NCBI GenBank assembly: GCA_023014485.1
Contig: JAJOZX010001075.1
Coordinates: 957,001 to 1,021,000, forward strand
Direction: 5' to 3'
DNA length: 64,000 bases
Source: Bathynomus jamesi
Lineage: Eukaryota; Arthropoda; Malacostraca; Isopoda; Cirolanidae
Each line of letters begins with the position of its first letter. Position 1 is the stretch's first letter. The notes beneath the pieces were generated by a model that worked only from the letters and a program-made list of their open reading frames with translations, was not told the origin of the DNA and did no database searches. A program made the position numbers and the translations under genes. Of the stretch, positions 1 to 11,100 are shown piece after piece.

Positions 1-624
1 CGATATCTGCAGTTCTCTTTAGCGTAGTATTTATATACGATATTTTCTACGCTTCTACTTCTTTTCTTATTATTTTCAAAGTTCTTAATTTTGGCATTAT
101 CATTATTTTTCTTTGACTGTTTATTTTCTACGTTTTTAGTTATCTTTTTATCATCTCGCTCGTTGGACCGTTTGACTACTCCGCAAATTTTACTTATTTC
201 TTTTCTTTCATCTATGTCTTCCTTCCGTATTATATTGTTTATATTGTTATTCGTTATTAAATTGTTGTTCGTTATTATGCTGCTATTCTTTATTTCGACT
301 TCTCTCTCATCCACCCGGGTTTTCGTTGGAACCATTCCGGACCCATGTGTCCCCATTATTTCATTCTTTTTTGTAACTTTCGAGTCTGCTATCTCCATTT
401 CTTTAAAGACCGCGAAAGAATTTACGGTCTGTGTACATGCGCCACATAGAAATTTGATCCCCACGCCGTGTTTCGCGTTCGAGACAAGAGTTATTTCCCT
501 ATCATTCCAATTCATGCAGATAAAATCATTCAGTCGATGACAGAAATCACATCTAATCGCCAAGTTTTCCGGTGTTACCAGATTGCACAAATTACAGATT
601 AAGTGAGAATTTGGACCCATAGCC
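1..624 (-). CDS. PHD-finger ORF1-like protein of a LINE, cut by the window edge
   Basis: A frame on the minus strand stays open from an ATG at 624 to the first base, about 208 codons, and runs off the window. Near the N-terminus it has paired cysteines (CNLC, CDFCH, then CMNW and CGAC) spaced like a PHD-type zinc finger. A lysine- and asparagine-rich low-complexity segment follows. The last visible residues (YYAKENCRY) resemble the start of a CCCH finger. PHD-type fingers followed by basic linkers are known from ORF1 proteins of CR1- and jockey-related LINEs, so I infer a nucleic-acid-binding ORF1p. The reverse transcriptase would lie outside the window. A host PHD protein is the alternative. 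The open frame on the opposite strand here is an antisense shadow. Confidence 0.5.
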
Positions 625-1417
625 ATGCTATTCCTTAATTAGCGTAAAAAGAAATACCCACACAAATTCTTTATTTATTTATTTTTGTTCCTATTTCTTT
701 CCTTTCGATGGTCGAGGGTTTTCCGACCTTTGCGTTTTATGACCTTTTTCCTGCCTTGTTTCAAACTTTCTCGAATGCCAACCGTATTTCGTTTTGAATA
801 TATACGTTAAAACTGGTGATAAATTATGTAAACTGTATTGCACTTTCTTAATTTTAATGAATTTCACTTTATAATTTATATGCACGGATTCACTGATACT
901 TTATACACTTTCGGATGTAAACAGAATAAACCGTCGAGTAGATTATTCCCTTCTAATTTGGGTGTTAAAAAGAGAGAGCAAGACAGCGCGTCCATTCACC
1001 ACAGGGTACAAGCAACAAAAAATCCCCTTATGAAAATACCCTCTTATAACGAAACGTATTCTCGATAAAGAGAGGTTTTTCGAAATGCCCATGGTGTTTA
1101 GTAAAGAGGCATTATTCGAAATGCCCAAGGTGTTCGGTAAAGAGAAGTTTCGTTATAGTGTGGTTTCGTGATTGAAAAGTTTTACTGAATAATACGTGTA
1201 AATATTCGTACTCTTTCAAAGTGAATTGAGGACATCCTGAACTGTCATTTACTGCAGTCTACTGTACAGTATATACCCTACAACAGAAATTATCGTCGCG
1301 TATCTTCGTTGTACCTCTTTCACTTTTTACCCTTTTACGCAACGAAAATTATAATCGTGTCCGCCTTTAATCTCAAATCGCATCTCGTTAAAATAAAGGT
1401 TAACCAATGAGGACACA

Positions 1418-1420
<3 letters not shown>
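625..1420. other. No gene seen; short tandem repeat inside
   Basis: AT-rich sequence upstream of the minus-strand ORF1, possibly its 5' untranslated or promoter region. From about 1075 to 1147 a unit of roughly 37 bases, with core TCGAAATGCCCA and ending GTAAAGAG, occurs twice in imperfect tandem. Nothing else is recognised. Confidence 0.5.
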
Positions 1421-1462
<42 letters not shown>

Positions 1463-1465
1463 ATA
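1421..1465. repeat. TA microsatellite
   Basis: Alternating TA with one phase break. It supplies the TA target for the adjoining Tc1-type element. Confidence 0.9.
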
Positions 1466-1877
1466 CAGTACTGTGCAAAAGTCAGAGACCACTGTCGATC
1501 TGATAACTATTAGATAATCTGTTGTATGAAAATTGGTTTTCATACTAAAATACATATTAACTAGAACCTCTGGTTCATATTAACGTATAACTAAGTTATT
1601 ACTTAAGTGTATAAAGTTGTATAAGCTGGATGACCCTCTGTCTGCATAAATTGGACTTGAGGGTTGGTTCATTATATTACTAATAACGCATGTGTTTAAA
1701 AATCTAGCGAACTATTACTGATGGATCTGCAGTAAATGCTCCTAAGCTATTGTTATATCAATATTTACAATTAAAAGTATTGACATATTCACTTAAATTT
1801 TGCAAAACAAATTTATCCAAAACGTTTCTCATTATAATCCTAATTCATGCTGTTTTTTTCTTTCACAGGCTTAAGAA

Positions 1878-2220
1878 ATGACAAAAAGTACAATTTCTGA
1901 TGAGATTAGATATAAACTAATACATTTGCATGGTGAGAGACTGAGTCAAAGAAAAATAAGTGAATCTACAGGCGTTTCCAAAACTGGTGTACAAAAAATC
2001 TTGGCTCGTCACAGATCAAATGGGACCCCAGCTGATCGTCCTAGATCAGGGAGGCCCTCTAAGCTTTCTCCATCTGATCTACAATATCTAAAGATTACTT
2101 CCCTTCGAGACACACAAATCCAGCACTTCACTTGCAGCGGATCTCGAAAAAACAACAGGTGTCTCAGTTGATCCTTCTACTGTACGAAGGAACCTTAATT
2201 CAGTAGGTCTCAGATGTCCA
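1878..2220 (+). pseudogene. Tc1 transposase N-terminus, left arm copy
   Basis: The start ATG begins MTKSTISDEIRYKLIHLHGE, followed by a paired-like helix-turn-helix (LSQRKISESTGVSKTGVQKIL) and the linker PRSGRPSKLSP typical of Tc1 transposases. This is the terminal-repeat-binding half only. The frame breaks near 2100 and the sequence switches into the inverted copy near 2215. The DDE catalytic core is absent. Confidence 0.8.
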
Positions 2221-2224
2221 ATAC

Positions 2225-2630
2225 TTGTGTTCGAAAGCACATTTTCTTCTCTTCTCTTTATTTCCATTCCTTAAAAGTGGCCTTTTTGCTGCAACACGTC
2301 TTTTAAGACCTACTGAGTTAAGTTTCCTTCATACAGAAAAGGGATCAACTGAGACACCTATTGTTTTTTCGAGATCCGCTGCAAGTGAAGTGTTGGATTT
2401 GCGTCTGTCTCGAAGGGAAGTAATCTTTAGATATTGTAGATCAGTTGGAGAAAGCTTAGAGGGCCTCCCTGATCTAGGACGATCAGCTTGGGTCTGTGAC
2501 GAGCCAAGATTTTTTGTACACCAGTTTTGGAAACGCCTGTAGATTCATTTATTTTTCTTTTACTCAGTCCCTCACCATGCAAATGTATTAGTTTATATCT
2601 AATCTCATCAGAAATTATACTTTTTGTCAT
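2225..2630 (-). pseudogene. Tc1 transposase N-terminus, right arm copy
   Basis: Mirror copy of the left-arm fragment, starting at 2630. The helix-turn-helix is intact, then the frame is lost. It continues further than the left arm, into the segment corresponding to the Tc1 'KRPLL...KR...FE.K.W' region before the first catalytic aspartate. No catalytic residues are present. Confidence 0.8.
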
Positions 2631-3049
2631 TTCTTAAGCCTGTAAAAGAAAAAAAAAGCATGAATTAGGATTATAATGAGAAACGTTTAGGATAAATTTG
2701 TTTTGCAGAATTTAAGTGAATATGTCAATACTTTTAATTGTAAATATTGATATAACAATAGCTTAGGAGCATTTACTGCAGATCCATCAGTAATAGTTCG
2801 CTAGATCTTTAAACACATGCGTTATAAGTAATAAATGAATCAACCCTCAAGTCCAATTTATACAGACAAGAGGGTCATCCACTTATACAACTTTATACAC
2901 TTAAGTAATAACTTAGTTATACGTTAATGTGAAACAGAAGTTCTAGTTAATATGTATTTTAGTACCAAAACCAATTTTCATACGACAGATTATCTAAAGG
3001 TTATTAGATCGATAGTGGTCTCTGACTTTTGCACAGTACTGTATATATA

Positions 3050-4013
3050 AGCACACCGGACAAAAAATTAGTCACCCCTCTCAGAATGTACCTAATAACG
3101 TGTGACGGCGCCTCTGGCCTTGATAACCGCACGAATCCGGCGAGGCAGAGACTCTACGAGGTTGTGCATGTACTGAACATCGATTTGCTGCCACTCGTTC
3201 ATCAGCCGGTCCCGAAGTTCCGCCAGAGTCCGTGGGTGTCTATTCCTGCGCTTCACTTTCTGTTTCCAGCCTGAACAACACCTTCGACGCATTCAGGATT
3301 AAAGGCTTCATTGGACCTGCGATGTACTCGTCGCCTCCCATCATTGGAGAACAAACAAAAACGGGACTCATCGGACCAAATTACACGTTTCCAATCTGCC
3401 GCAGTCCAGTTTTTGTGCCTCTGAGCCCATTTATAACGTGCCAATTTGTGACTTGCTGTTAACAGCGGCCTTTTCCGTGGTACCCTGCTCCAGATGTCCA
3501 TCGCATGTAGTTCTCGTCGCAATGTCCGTTCGGAAATTGGTCGCTGGAGAACCTCATTGGTTTCTTGGAGCAATTGTTCTCTGGTTTGAAAACGATTTGC
3601 AGTTACTAGACGAGAAACATGGCGGCGGCCCCTATTGTCGAGAATTGTTTTCCGGCCACAGTTACGCCGTCGATTGTCAGTTGATTGCGAACTACACCAC
3701 TCTTTGTAAACTCGCTGGACAGTACGCGTTGACACACCAACAAATTGGGCTACTTCAGACATTTTGTGTCCGTGGGCTCTGCCAAACACGATGGCTCCTT
3801 TTTGCCACTGAGTAACGTCTGCCTCACGACCCATTTTGCAGACTATATCCAACACACACTTTGTTCTTCACCACCTCACGAAACAGATCTGATCCTGTGT
3901 GCTACGTCACCGCTACTTGTCACTTACCAATGCTACATCAGCGCCCTCTGTGTGACCTTGAACTTCCTACTATCGGTGCTATTAGGGGTGACTAATTTTT
4001 TGTCCGGTGTGCT
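3050..4013 (-). mobile_element. Internally deleted Tc1-type element, 964 bp
   Basis: Inverted termini of about 30 bases (AGCACACCGGACAAAAAATT and its complement) are flanked by TA. The length is well below the roughly 1.3-1.6 kb of complete Tc1 elements because the middle of the transposase is missing. It sits directly between two TA microsatellites and abuts the palindromic Tc1, so both probably inserted into one expanding TA tract. Confidence 0.88.
3092..3834 (-). pseudogene. Tc1 transposase, catalytic middle deleted
   Basis: The likely start is the internal Met of MGREADVTQWQKG at 3834. The N-terminal helix-turn-helix region and the first catalytic aspartate block (VIWSDESRF) are present. 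The frame then jumps from VVQAG to the C-terminal tail (RTLAELRDRLMNEWQQ to the stop at 3092). The segment that should hold the second aspartate (DNARPH-type) and the terminal 'SPDLNPIE' block is gone, and a frame change sits at the joint. It cannot be catalytically active; related full-length copies could mobilise the element in trans. Confidence 0.85.
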
Positions 4014-4036
4014 TATATATATATATATATATATAT
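4014..4036. repeat. TA microsatellite
   Basis: Short TA run between the deleted Tc1 and the Penelope-like 3' region. Confidence 0.85.
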
Positions 4037-4087
4037 GATGAAAATAACCACGAAGGAAAAAGGAAACATAGCATGGTGCTCAAGCGC

Positions 4088-4109
4088 CTTCGTCTATTGA
4101 CATCCTCAG
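4088..4109 (-). ncRNA. Possible degenerate hammerhead ribozyme core
   Basis: On the minus strand the 3' region of the Penelope-like fragment reads CTGAGGA, then TGTC-AATA-GAC as a small hairpin, then GAAG. This resembles the CUGANGA / stem II / GAAA core of the hammerhead motifs known in Penelope-like elements. The last core base is altered and stems I and III could not be traced convincingly, so this is a weak call. Confidence 0.25.
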
Positions 4110-4218
4110 GAACACTGAAATAAATAACAAGTTCGAAACTATATGTAGGTCACAAAAAGAACTATATAAAATAGAAAAATAAAATTGTAGGAGGAGCATA
4201 CAAATTTATAAGGAAAAG

Positions 4219-4770
4219 CTACCAGAGTTTTAGCCCTTTGCCCCTCTTCTCTAAATCCATTCTGAACGAATTCAAAACAACAAGATCAAGCGAGAAAAGG
4301 CCCTGGCTAATATTGAAATTATTTGTAAGTTGAATAATGGCAGACTCAAGAATATTTCTATTAATAATGTTGCTTGAGTGAAACAAAACTGAAGCATTAT
4401 TCCAATCACTACAATGGGATAACTCTGATAAATGGACGAAAAGGGCACTGGACGACTGTCCCGTTCTAACGGAATATTGATACTGTTTTACACACGTGTG
4501 CAAATCCTTTCCCGTCTGTCCAATGTGAAAGAAATCATATTGTTTACAACCAATTTTATAAATAATGCTTGAATTATTGGTAGGGCTTTTATATACTATG
4601 ATATTTATCACAATATTGTCATATGAAAATTCTACATTAATATTCAAAAGTTTAAATACATTAGCAATGCCTAAAAAGCCTGGGAAAAATGGAAGTACTA
4701 AAATATTCTTCGACAAAGTGCAAGAGTTATTATTCATACGATAGAAAGTTCGTTTTGACTTGTTAATACA
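4219..4770 (-). pseudogene. Penelope-like element: GIY-YIG endonuclease end
   Basis: This C-terminal fragment begins in the linker after the reverse transcriptase (LPFFPGFLGIANVF corresponds to the 'LPY.PG.S...' block). It continues into a GIY-YIG endonuclease: IYKIGC at the first strand, HIGQTGKDL at the YIG position (Y replaced by H), and later SALFVHLSELSHCSDWNNAS and ESAIIQL, including the catalytic Glu region. It ends at a stop at 4219, followed by a 3' region. Reverse transcriptase sequence is absent upstream of about 4770, where the sequence changes into repeats shared with 31.8 kb. The open frame continues past that boundary by chance. Confidence 0.75.
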
Positions 4771-4829
4771 ATATTCCAAAAAAGGAGGTGAGTAGAATGG
4801 GCGCAAAAAGGTAGAGTGCAAATGCAATT

Positions 4830-4925
4830 GCATAATGGTGCATAATGTTGCAAGAGTGCCACCCCCACCCCCTTTGTTGCAATACACCCACCCCGCCCCC
4901 CTTTGTTGCAAGGCACCCCCCAAAG
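4830..4925. repeat. C-rich (G4-capable) tandem tract at left arm end
   Basis: Two to three units of about 35 bases contain runs of four to seven C, separated by TTTGTTGCAA. On the minus strand these are closely spaced G runs that could form quadruplexes. A related tract sits in mirror position at 31.6-31.8 kb. Confidence 0.7.
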
Positions 4926-5039
4926 GGGCAAGAGAGAGAGAGAGAAAGGAAGAGGAGAAAACCCAGAGGAAGGGTCTTTGCTTGGCTGGGAGCCAAGCTC
5001 ATATGAGTCCTTCAGCCACCCGCCGCTCTCTTATAGTGC

Positions 5040-5400
5040 CCCTAATAAGCCAGTTGGCTTAATGAACCAGGTGGCTGAGTTGCCAGTTTGCGCCATGTAT
5101 TTAATTATTCATGTATTATTCAGCCAGTTGGCTGAGTTGCCAGATTGCGCTAAATATTTATTTAAACCATATATTAATGTTGGCTTAGAAGGCTGAGTTG
5201 CCAGATTGCGCTAATTATTTAATTATTCCATATATTAATGTTGGTTTAGAAGGCCGAGTTGCCAGTTTCGCCATGTATTTAATTATTTATATATTCTTCT
5301 GTCATCTGGCTTAGAAAGTTGAGCTGACAACCTCGCTACTTATTTATTTAAAGCATATATTCCGGTTGGCTTAGATGGCCGATTTGACAAATAGCAATTA
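5040..5400. repeat. About 70-bp minisatellite
   Basis: About five units share GGCTTAGAAGGCTGAGTTGCC followed by an AT-rich stretch (AATTATTTAATTATTCCATA). The related motif AAGCCAACTGGCT recurs near 29.8 and 31.3 kb in the right arm. Confidence 0.75.
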
Positions 5401-5559
5401 ATTAAATATTCAGAAAACCGAAACCAAACAAGTGATATAATTGTGTACAAGGAATAAATAAACACCAATAAAACGTTCTGTTTATTTTAGCTGAATTAAT
5501 GGATATTCAATGGGACATATATATGGTCAAATAATAGAACGGAAAATATATAATCATAC

Positions 5560-5830
5560 AAAGCATAGTATTAACAAAATATTAGTACAGGAAATATAGT
5601 TATATTAATGATATATAATCATACAAAACATACTGTAGTATTAACAAAATATTATTACAGGAAAATATATAGTTATATTATCAAAAGTTATATTATCAAA
5701 TATTAGTATAGGAAAAATATACAAAACGTATATTCATATTATTACAGGAAAAATATAGTTATATTATCAAATATTAGTACAGGAAAAAATATACAAAACG
5801 TATAATCATATTATTACAGGAAAAATATAT
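5560..5830. repeat. AT-rich minisatellite downstream of gene C
   Basis: Repeated units of roughly 60-70 bases contain ATTAGTACAGGAAAAATATA and TATAGTTATATTATCAA. They lie between gene C and the outer repeats and hold no ORF. Confidence 0.65.
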
Positions 5831-5837
5831 ATTGTAT

Positions 5838-6191
5838 TTACGATCTACGGTGCAAAACGCTAAATTCGTATATGATAGAGTCTGTATCCACATCGCCATT
5901 ACTTTGTACGATGTGGTAAAACCGTCCAAGCATCACTTCACCGTTTAACTGATGCGGCGGTCTATACTAGACGTAAATGGCCTTCATATCGTTTAATACT
6001 ATTTTTGTACCCACTTTACACTCAGCGGGCAAATTATCTTTAAGTACAGCTAGAACACAATCAAAAGCACGCACAAAAATGTCAAGGTTAACCACAACAT
6101 TAAATACAAGTTTATAATCATGCCTTTCCAATCGGGGGCTTTTTCTTAACGCCCCGAACTTTTCAATCGTGAACTCTTCTTCACTCGGCAT
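5838..6191 (-). pseudogene. Polinton unknown gene C, left copy
   Basis: I do not recognise this protein. The start at 6191 (MPSEEEFTIEKFG) aligns with the start of the right-arm copy. It shares blocks EEFTIEK, VRAFDC, ECKVGTKIVLN and a C-terminal EFSVL segment with it. A premature TAG replaces the Glu codon after KAIY (near 5964), and the frame then continues to a stop at 5838. The intact form would be about 117 residues, with no signal peptide or membrane segment visible. It lies 3' of gene B on the same strand with a gap of about 35 bases, which suggests co-expression. Confidence 0.65.
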
Positions 6192-6225
6192 AACGGGATT
6201 GGAAATATTCTACCAAATCGTAACG

Positions 6226-6911
6226 TCACCTATCCACTATATAGAGGTACAGCTCTTCAGGGTGAACAGTGTAGGCGAGCTCATCTCTGTACCTCTCAAG
6301 TGCTTTGTACCAAAGCTCAGGATATTTCGAAGAATCTAAACTTTTTAAATATGCATCCAGATCTAGACCGTTCTCCCCCTGGTCATTCCTACATGCAACA
6401 AATCCGTCGAGCAGAGTGGTGTAAGCGTATTCAAGTACCGTGTCAAAATAAATCATATCCGTAACACGGGCATCTAATATAGGCTTCAGCTTACGGAATC
6501 CGACGATCTCAAACATTCTGTCGAGAATGAAACGGTGTCGTTTGTCGTGTAGGGACAAGAACGTCATTATCAGCTGTGTTCTTCCACATCACTCGCATAT
6601 CAATGCATGGTTGTTCATTATTTACACTCAATGTACAAACAATGGGATATGAGGAGGCGTCACTAATCGTTTCTCTTCTTGTACCTACGTCAGCTGGTAT
6701 TTATAGCGGTCCTCAGCCCACCTGTCAACTACCACGAAGATTTTATGCATCTCTTCAAGACGTAAATAAATAACGTTACGTTTGCTTGCATGCCTGCGGA
6801 TCGTTTCAGCACACAGTTAATGGTGCCGGTTTCTCGCCTGAACACGCGCAATGACTTCGTCACGGAGACGTCGTACGAGGCGTTGAGAATGCTTCTCAAA
6901 GGGAGTTCCAT
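6226..6911 (-). pseudogene. Polinton unknown gene B, left copy
   Basis: The start is chosen at 6911 (MELPLRSILNASYDV) because the right-arm gene begins with the same residues. An upstream in-frame ATG is not shared. The N-terminal part is open to about 6729; a frameshifted middle follows; the C-terminal part (RFILDRMFEIVGFRKLKPIL to VHPEELYLYIVDR) is open to 6226. Family unknown. The protein is rich in charged residues and aromatics, with no obvious catalytic motif or zinc finger. The right copy is intact, so this is a decayed allele or paralogue. Confidence 0.7.
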
Positions 6912-7185
6912 CGTGTTCACACGTTCACACGGTTCGAGATGACTATGGCGCGTCCACTCGGTGCAAGCTCTGAGATAACTATGAGCCACAGGAGGCAGGC
7001 AGGCAGGATCGGCTCGACGGGCGGGTGAATCATCCTCATGGACGTGAATGGGTTTGTTCGAATTTGTATGCTCCGGGAGGAGTGAGTCACACCATAATCT
7101 AATGAAACGTGTACGGCGCTGATCGAATCGTTGTATCCCATTATATTGGGCAGATGTTTTGAGAATCTTATCTTCGGTATAAGAA

Positions 7186-7882
7186 TTAATTCGGTTTTAA
7201 TTGTTTTATCACTACCACTTCCCTGAATACGCACCAGACACTTTCCTTCAAGGTAATTTTCCACGAACTAAACACATTTTTTAAATGTTTTATCTCTCCT
7301 AAACATCTAACCGGTGCGCTATTAGAGAGAAACATATGTTCATATTTATCCTTTGTGTTTAACAGGCGATACTCATCTCTAAAATCTGTTAAAAACTCAC
7401 ACAAACCTTTAGCCACAACCTCACTACAAACCTCATCATGCTATATATTAATGTAGTGATAAAAATACTTAAGATTGTCCATGATGACAAGATTTACATT
7501 TTCAGCCGTAGGGTAAGAGTAATCGGTATGGTGTAACATGATATAACACTGCTTATCACACCACTCATCCACAAGACTCACTAACCATAACTGTTGTTTA
7601 TCTTCTGACCGTGTTGCTTCTTCTACTGCGCGGTATATGTGAGCCTTTATAAAGCTTAGTTCTATAACATACTTCAGTACATCGTCTGTACTGCGAAATC
7701 CTACAACCCCCTCGCCAGAATATCCGTAGAGTATTTGAATATCTGACCCTTCGCACGATTCAATGCAGCCTTAAAAGAGGCAAAGGAGGCGGGAATAGGG
7801 AGTTTTTCAGTATCCACTACATCTACGCACTTGCAGAATACCACTTCATAAATGTTGAACACGCGATATTAAAGGTAGCCAT
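7186..7882 (-). pseudogene. Polinton unknown gene A, left copy
   Basis: The start ATG at 7882 (MATFNIA) is shared with the right-arm copy. An in-frame TAG lies 12 codons or fewer upstream in this copy, which argues against a longer N-terminus. Frameshifts and a TAG interrupt the middle. The C-terminal part (MAKGLCEFLTDFRDEYRLL, HMFLSNSAP) is open to 7186 and longer than in the right copy. An overlapping frame down to about 7050 (KCLVRIQGSG, MGYNDS) is also recognisable on the right, so the true C-terminus may be reached through a frame change. Function unknown. Confidence 0.65.
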
Positions 7883-7889
7883 TACTATT

Positions 7890-8198
7890 TTCTTCTATGC
7901 GAGAATACACGTCTGAGCTCAAGGGTATACAGAGGTCAACTGAGTACGGGGGTAGAGGCCTGCTCAGGTTGCGGCATGATTCACGTCCGGTCTTACAGTG
8001 GGCGGGCTTAACTTTTACTGTACACACGCACACACGCAAAGTAAAACGCTAGTTGAAACATGATTTATTTAATAAACGAAATAATCAGGATGTACATATT
8101 TACAAATACGTGTAATAATTAAGTTAGCAATAGACATATCAAAGATTATGGTATCCAAAGGGCACGGTGTCATAGGTACGGCACACCTATGTGTACCC
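7890..8198. other. Spacer between gene A and polymerase B
   Basis: No gene. It carries a minus-strand AATAAA (near 8070) that is also present after the polymerase fragment on the right arm (near 23108), so it is a likely polyadenylation signal for polymerase B. The bases GCGTGTGTACAGTAAAAG (minus strand, near 8020) are the unoccupied counterpart of the hAT insertion site at 23162-27085. Confidence 0.6.
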
Positions 8199-11100
8199 CT
8201 AAGTTCCTTCACGCCCCCCAGCTTCTGCGCCCGAAAATTGTGGGTGCCTACAGTCAGTTGGGCGGACGGCCACCCTCACATCATCTTCCAAGCACACTAA
8301 CTCCTTCAGCGAATCAAAGTTGACGACCCGCCGATTCGCTTGGTTAAGCGTGATACCCTTAGCCTTCACGATATACTTCGTTTCATCCCTATCCTCACCC
8401 GTACCCCATAGGTTTTGGCCCTGTTGACACAAACGAGTCGGCGTATGCGTTGTCCCCATACTCATCCTTGATCTCGTCAGTTAGCTCACCGAGGAACTCC
8501 CCAATAGCAGGCATGTATTCACCCCTCCTCGCTGTGAATATCACGCTATCTGTATCGGCATACAAAACCCCGCCCAAGAGAATGCAATAGCCCCAAAGTT
8601 TGATGCGCGTAGGCTGTTGTGAAGCTGGCTACAGGAATGTTTGTAACCCGTGAGGTATCTGTGGCCAATTCAGTATTGTTGTACTTTATTATGTAAGTAT
8701 TACCTACATTCACAATCTCCATGACCTCTTTATCGGGTGCGTTGGCGTAATCCCAGACTTCACTATAACTTTGCGCCAAATGAACGTTCCCTTTACCGGT
8801 ATTCTGTGCAAATTTTCCCCAAAGACTGTTTAGGCACAATTTTGCACTAAAGCGCTTGCCAGGATTCTTTACAATTTGGGTACGATCAAGTTGTATACCT
8901 TCGTGGTCAGGTAACGCTGAATATAAGACGTTTTTTCATCTTCGGTTTCAACCCCTCGCGGATATCCTGACGCCTCAACCTTATCCTTCAAAAATGCGTT
9001 TATATATGGTGTGAAAAGGTTGGGTAGCTTCTGAAACCTCCACACCTCATGTATCTTCATTATTCTATACCCATGGCGAACGGCTAGGGCCAGCTCAGGG
9101 CTTGTGTATACACCTCTGATCTTACGCTGGTGGGTGTATGGTCACAATCACCATTGTTCTCTTCGCACACTTCACGCACAGGGAAACATGAGTTTGTGAT
9201 CTATAACGACGGGTAAGATCGGCATCCATAAATCGCGAGGGGGGAGCACGTCTACGAAAGAAAGGCCGAAATAGTACCCATTCAAATTTCTTGAGAACTC
9301 GTTGATGGAGGGTAGGTTAGGGCCCACTATTTTTTCAGGCGCACCCACGGGGTACGGATTGTTCTTCATCACGTAGGGGTATAAAGAACAGAAATCGTAG
9401 TAGTGGAGCTTCACCCTCCGTAGGTGGAAAGTATAGCTTGAAGGGATTTGTACGCCCACCGAACAAGCTATCACCGCATTTGAGAGGATCCAGTACCATT
9501 GAACGCTTGATCGTGTTTATTTCTTCACGGTACGCCCCGTCTGTCTCCATCCGTGCATCATATTCATGCTCCCACAAGACTTTGTGAGTGAACTGGGAGC
9601 TTATAAGTTGATCGCGGGTGCGCGTCCACGCAAGGCAGTCGGCAGGAGATCTACCGTGGATATCTCCTACGATTCCACACTCAGGACGGGGGCATCCATG
9701 CCACCAGCAACCGTTAAAGGAGTACACAGTCTTCTCGCCAGTGACACGGTTTTCACTTAGACCATCAACCCAAAAAACATGGCCATTAACCTTAATGGGT
9801 ACTTCACCCGTGTTGCGGGCATGCTTTATGTATACACCTGTCTGCTGGTAGGTGTATGAGCCAGTAAATAGCCTTGTGCCCATAACTGCGGGGATTGTTT
9901 CTGTGATAATGGCTAAGGTGCTTTAGGCATGAAGTTATTCTTGAACACCGTAAAACATAATGAGGCGATGGTGGTTGCGACTTGCAGCGGATCGCATTTG
10001 AAACGACATATGTACATCCTTCTAAAGGCCTGGAAACATACTCTAAGCACGCGTACATCATTCACGCAATAACGCTCACATTCATCAGCTATATTATAAG
10101 GATTACGTTCATTAAAACTGTTGTAGTATCGATCAAAATCTTCACGTTCATCTGTACTCATACAATCATAGTTAAAGTAATGTTTGGGTGGAGGTAGACC
10201 TACGTAATTTAAAGTTTCACTAGTGAGGAATGTGTAAGGGAAGTATCCTTTTGAAACCTCAGCTGCTACCCCATCACCTTGGGTAGCTTTGCTAATTTAC
10301 AAGGTGTGAATAATAAAGTGTCTTTAAATTGTACATTACCTCTTATTTGCATCTGTATTAATTTGTTGCCTCTTTTCAATGGATCACCTGTAAATATCTC
10401 AGAGGACTCGTGCTCAAGCAGCTCCTTATAAAGGAACTGTGTGTCAAATTTTGCCCCGTTATGGGCGAGAATATACACAGTCATTTTTTTAACTTGTCCG
10501 CTAACTTGACAATATAGGACACAAATAGTTTCACAGGACTATCGTGGACATTCGTTTTAAAAACGTTTGTCCGTTTACCACATTTGTGACACTCATCACA
10601 CTCGATCTCCATACACTCATCACAGATAGTCTGGCTCACAAGTAAATGTGGAATAACCTCTTTGGTTTCAGCGTTCGTGTATGTTTCTATATCGTAGTAC
10701 ACAGTTATACAAGGGTTGTTTTTAGGCTTGCGTCTTTCATATAACATACATGCTTTACACCATCCGCCTTATATTTCTCATGGCATGTAGAGACAGTGAA
10801 TTTCATCACATTTGTGCTTGAAATTTCCCCAATTATCCATCATGTGAAACATACCACATTCACAGATTCTCATTTTCCTGCACGTGCCAATTGATTTATG
10901 GAACTCAAAACAGCTATTATTGAAAAATGTGCGTCTACACACATTACAATCCCTCTTCTCAGCTTCAACTACACGGCTTTCACATTTGGGGCTTTTACAC
11001 TGCTCACATACCATGTGGCATCTTTACAATGTTTCACTATATCATCCGCAAACTCGAGACACCCTTACACAAATCATGATGTCGTCCATATTTTCGACTT

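Larger units (their letters stand above)
1466..3041. mobile_element. Palindromic (fold-back) Tc1 derivative
   Basis: The ends are perfect inverted copies (CAGTACTGTGCAAAAGTCAG and its complement) flanked by TA, the Tc1/mariner target duplication. The terminal repeats continue inward for almost the whole length: the left half (to about 2215) is an inverted copy of the right half. Each half carries the 5' part of the same transposase, reading toward the centre. No catalytic region is present, so it is non-autonomous. The right arm extends a little further into the transposase than the left, so the centre is asymmetric. It probably arose by inverted duplication of one element end. Confidence 0.85.
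4770..8351. repeat. Left inverted arm of the Polinton complex
   Basis: It contains, from the outside in: a C-rich tract with TTGCA motifs, a minisatellite based on GCCAACTGGCT-like sequence, an AT-rich tract, genes C, B and A, and the last codons of polymerase B. The same order occurs inverted at 22731-31870. The inner edge lies at the shared bases ACGCTTAACCA inside the polymerase coding sequence. The outer edge is approximate: similarity fades beyond the shared TTGCACTCTACC block. Confidence 0.75.

Noticed and set aside
91..540. Plus-strand 149-codon hydrophobic frame, resembling a membrane protein
   Set aside because: It is the antisense of a longer minus-strand frame with a zinc-finger pattern; the hydrophobicity comes from the complement of Lys/Asn codons.
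4835..5196. Overlapping frames rich in Pro, Gly or Arg on both strands
   Set aside because: Generated by the C-rich and GA-rich repeat tracts; no conservation with the mirror tract at 31.7 kb beyond the repeats.
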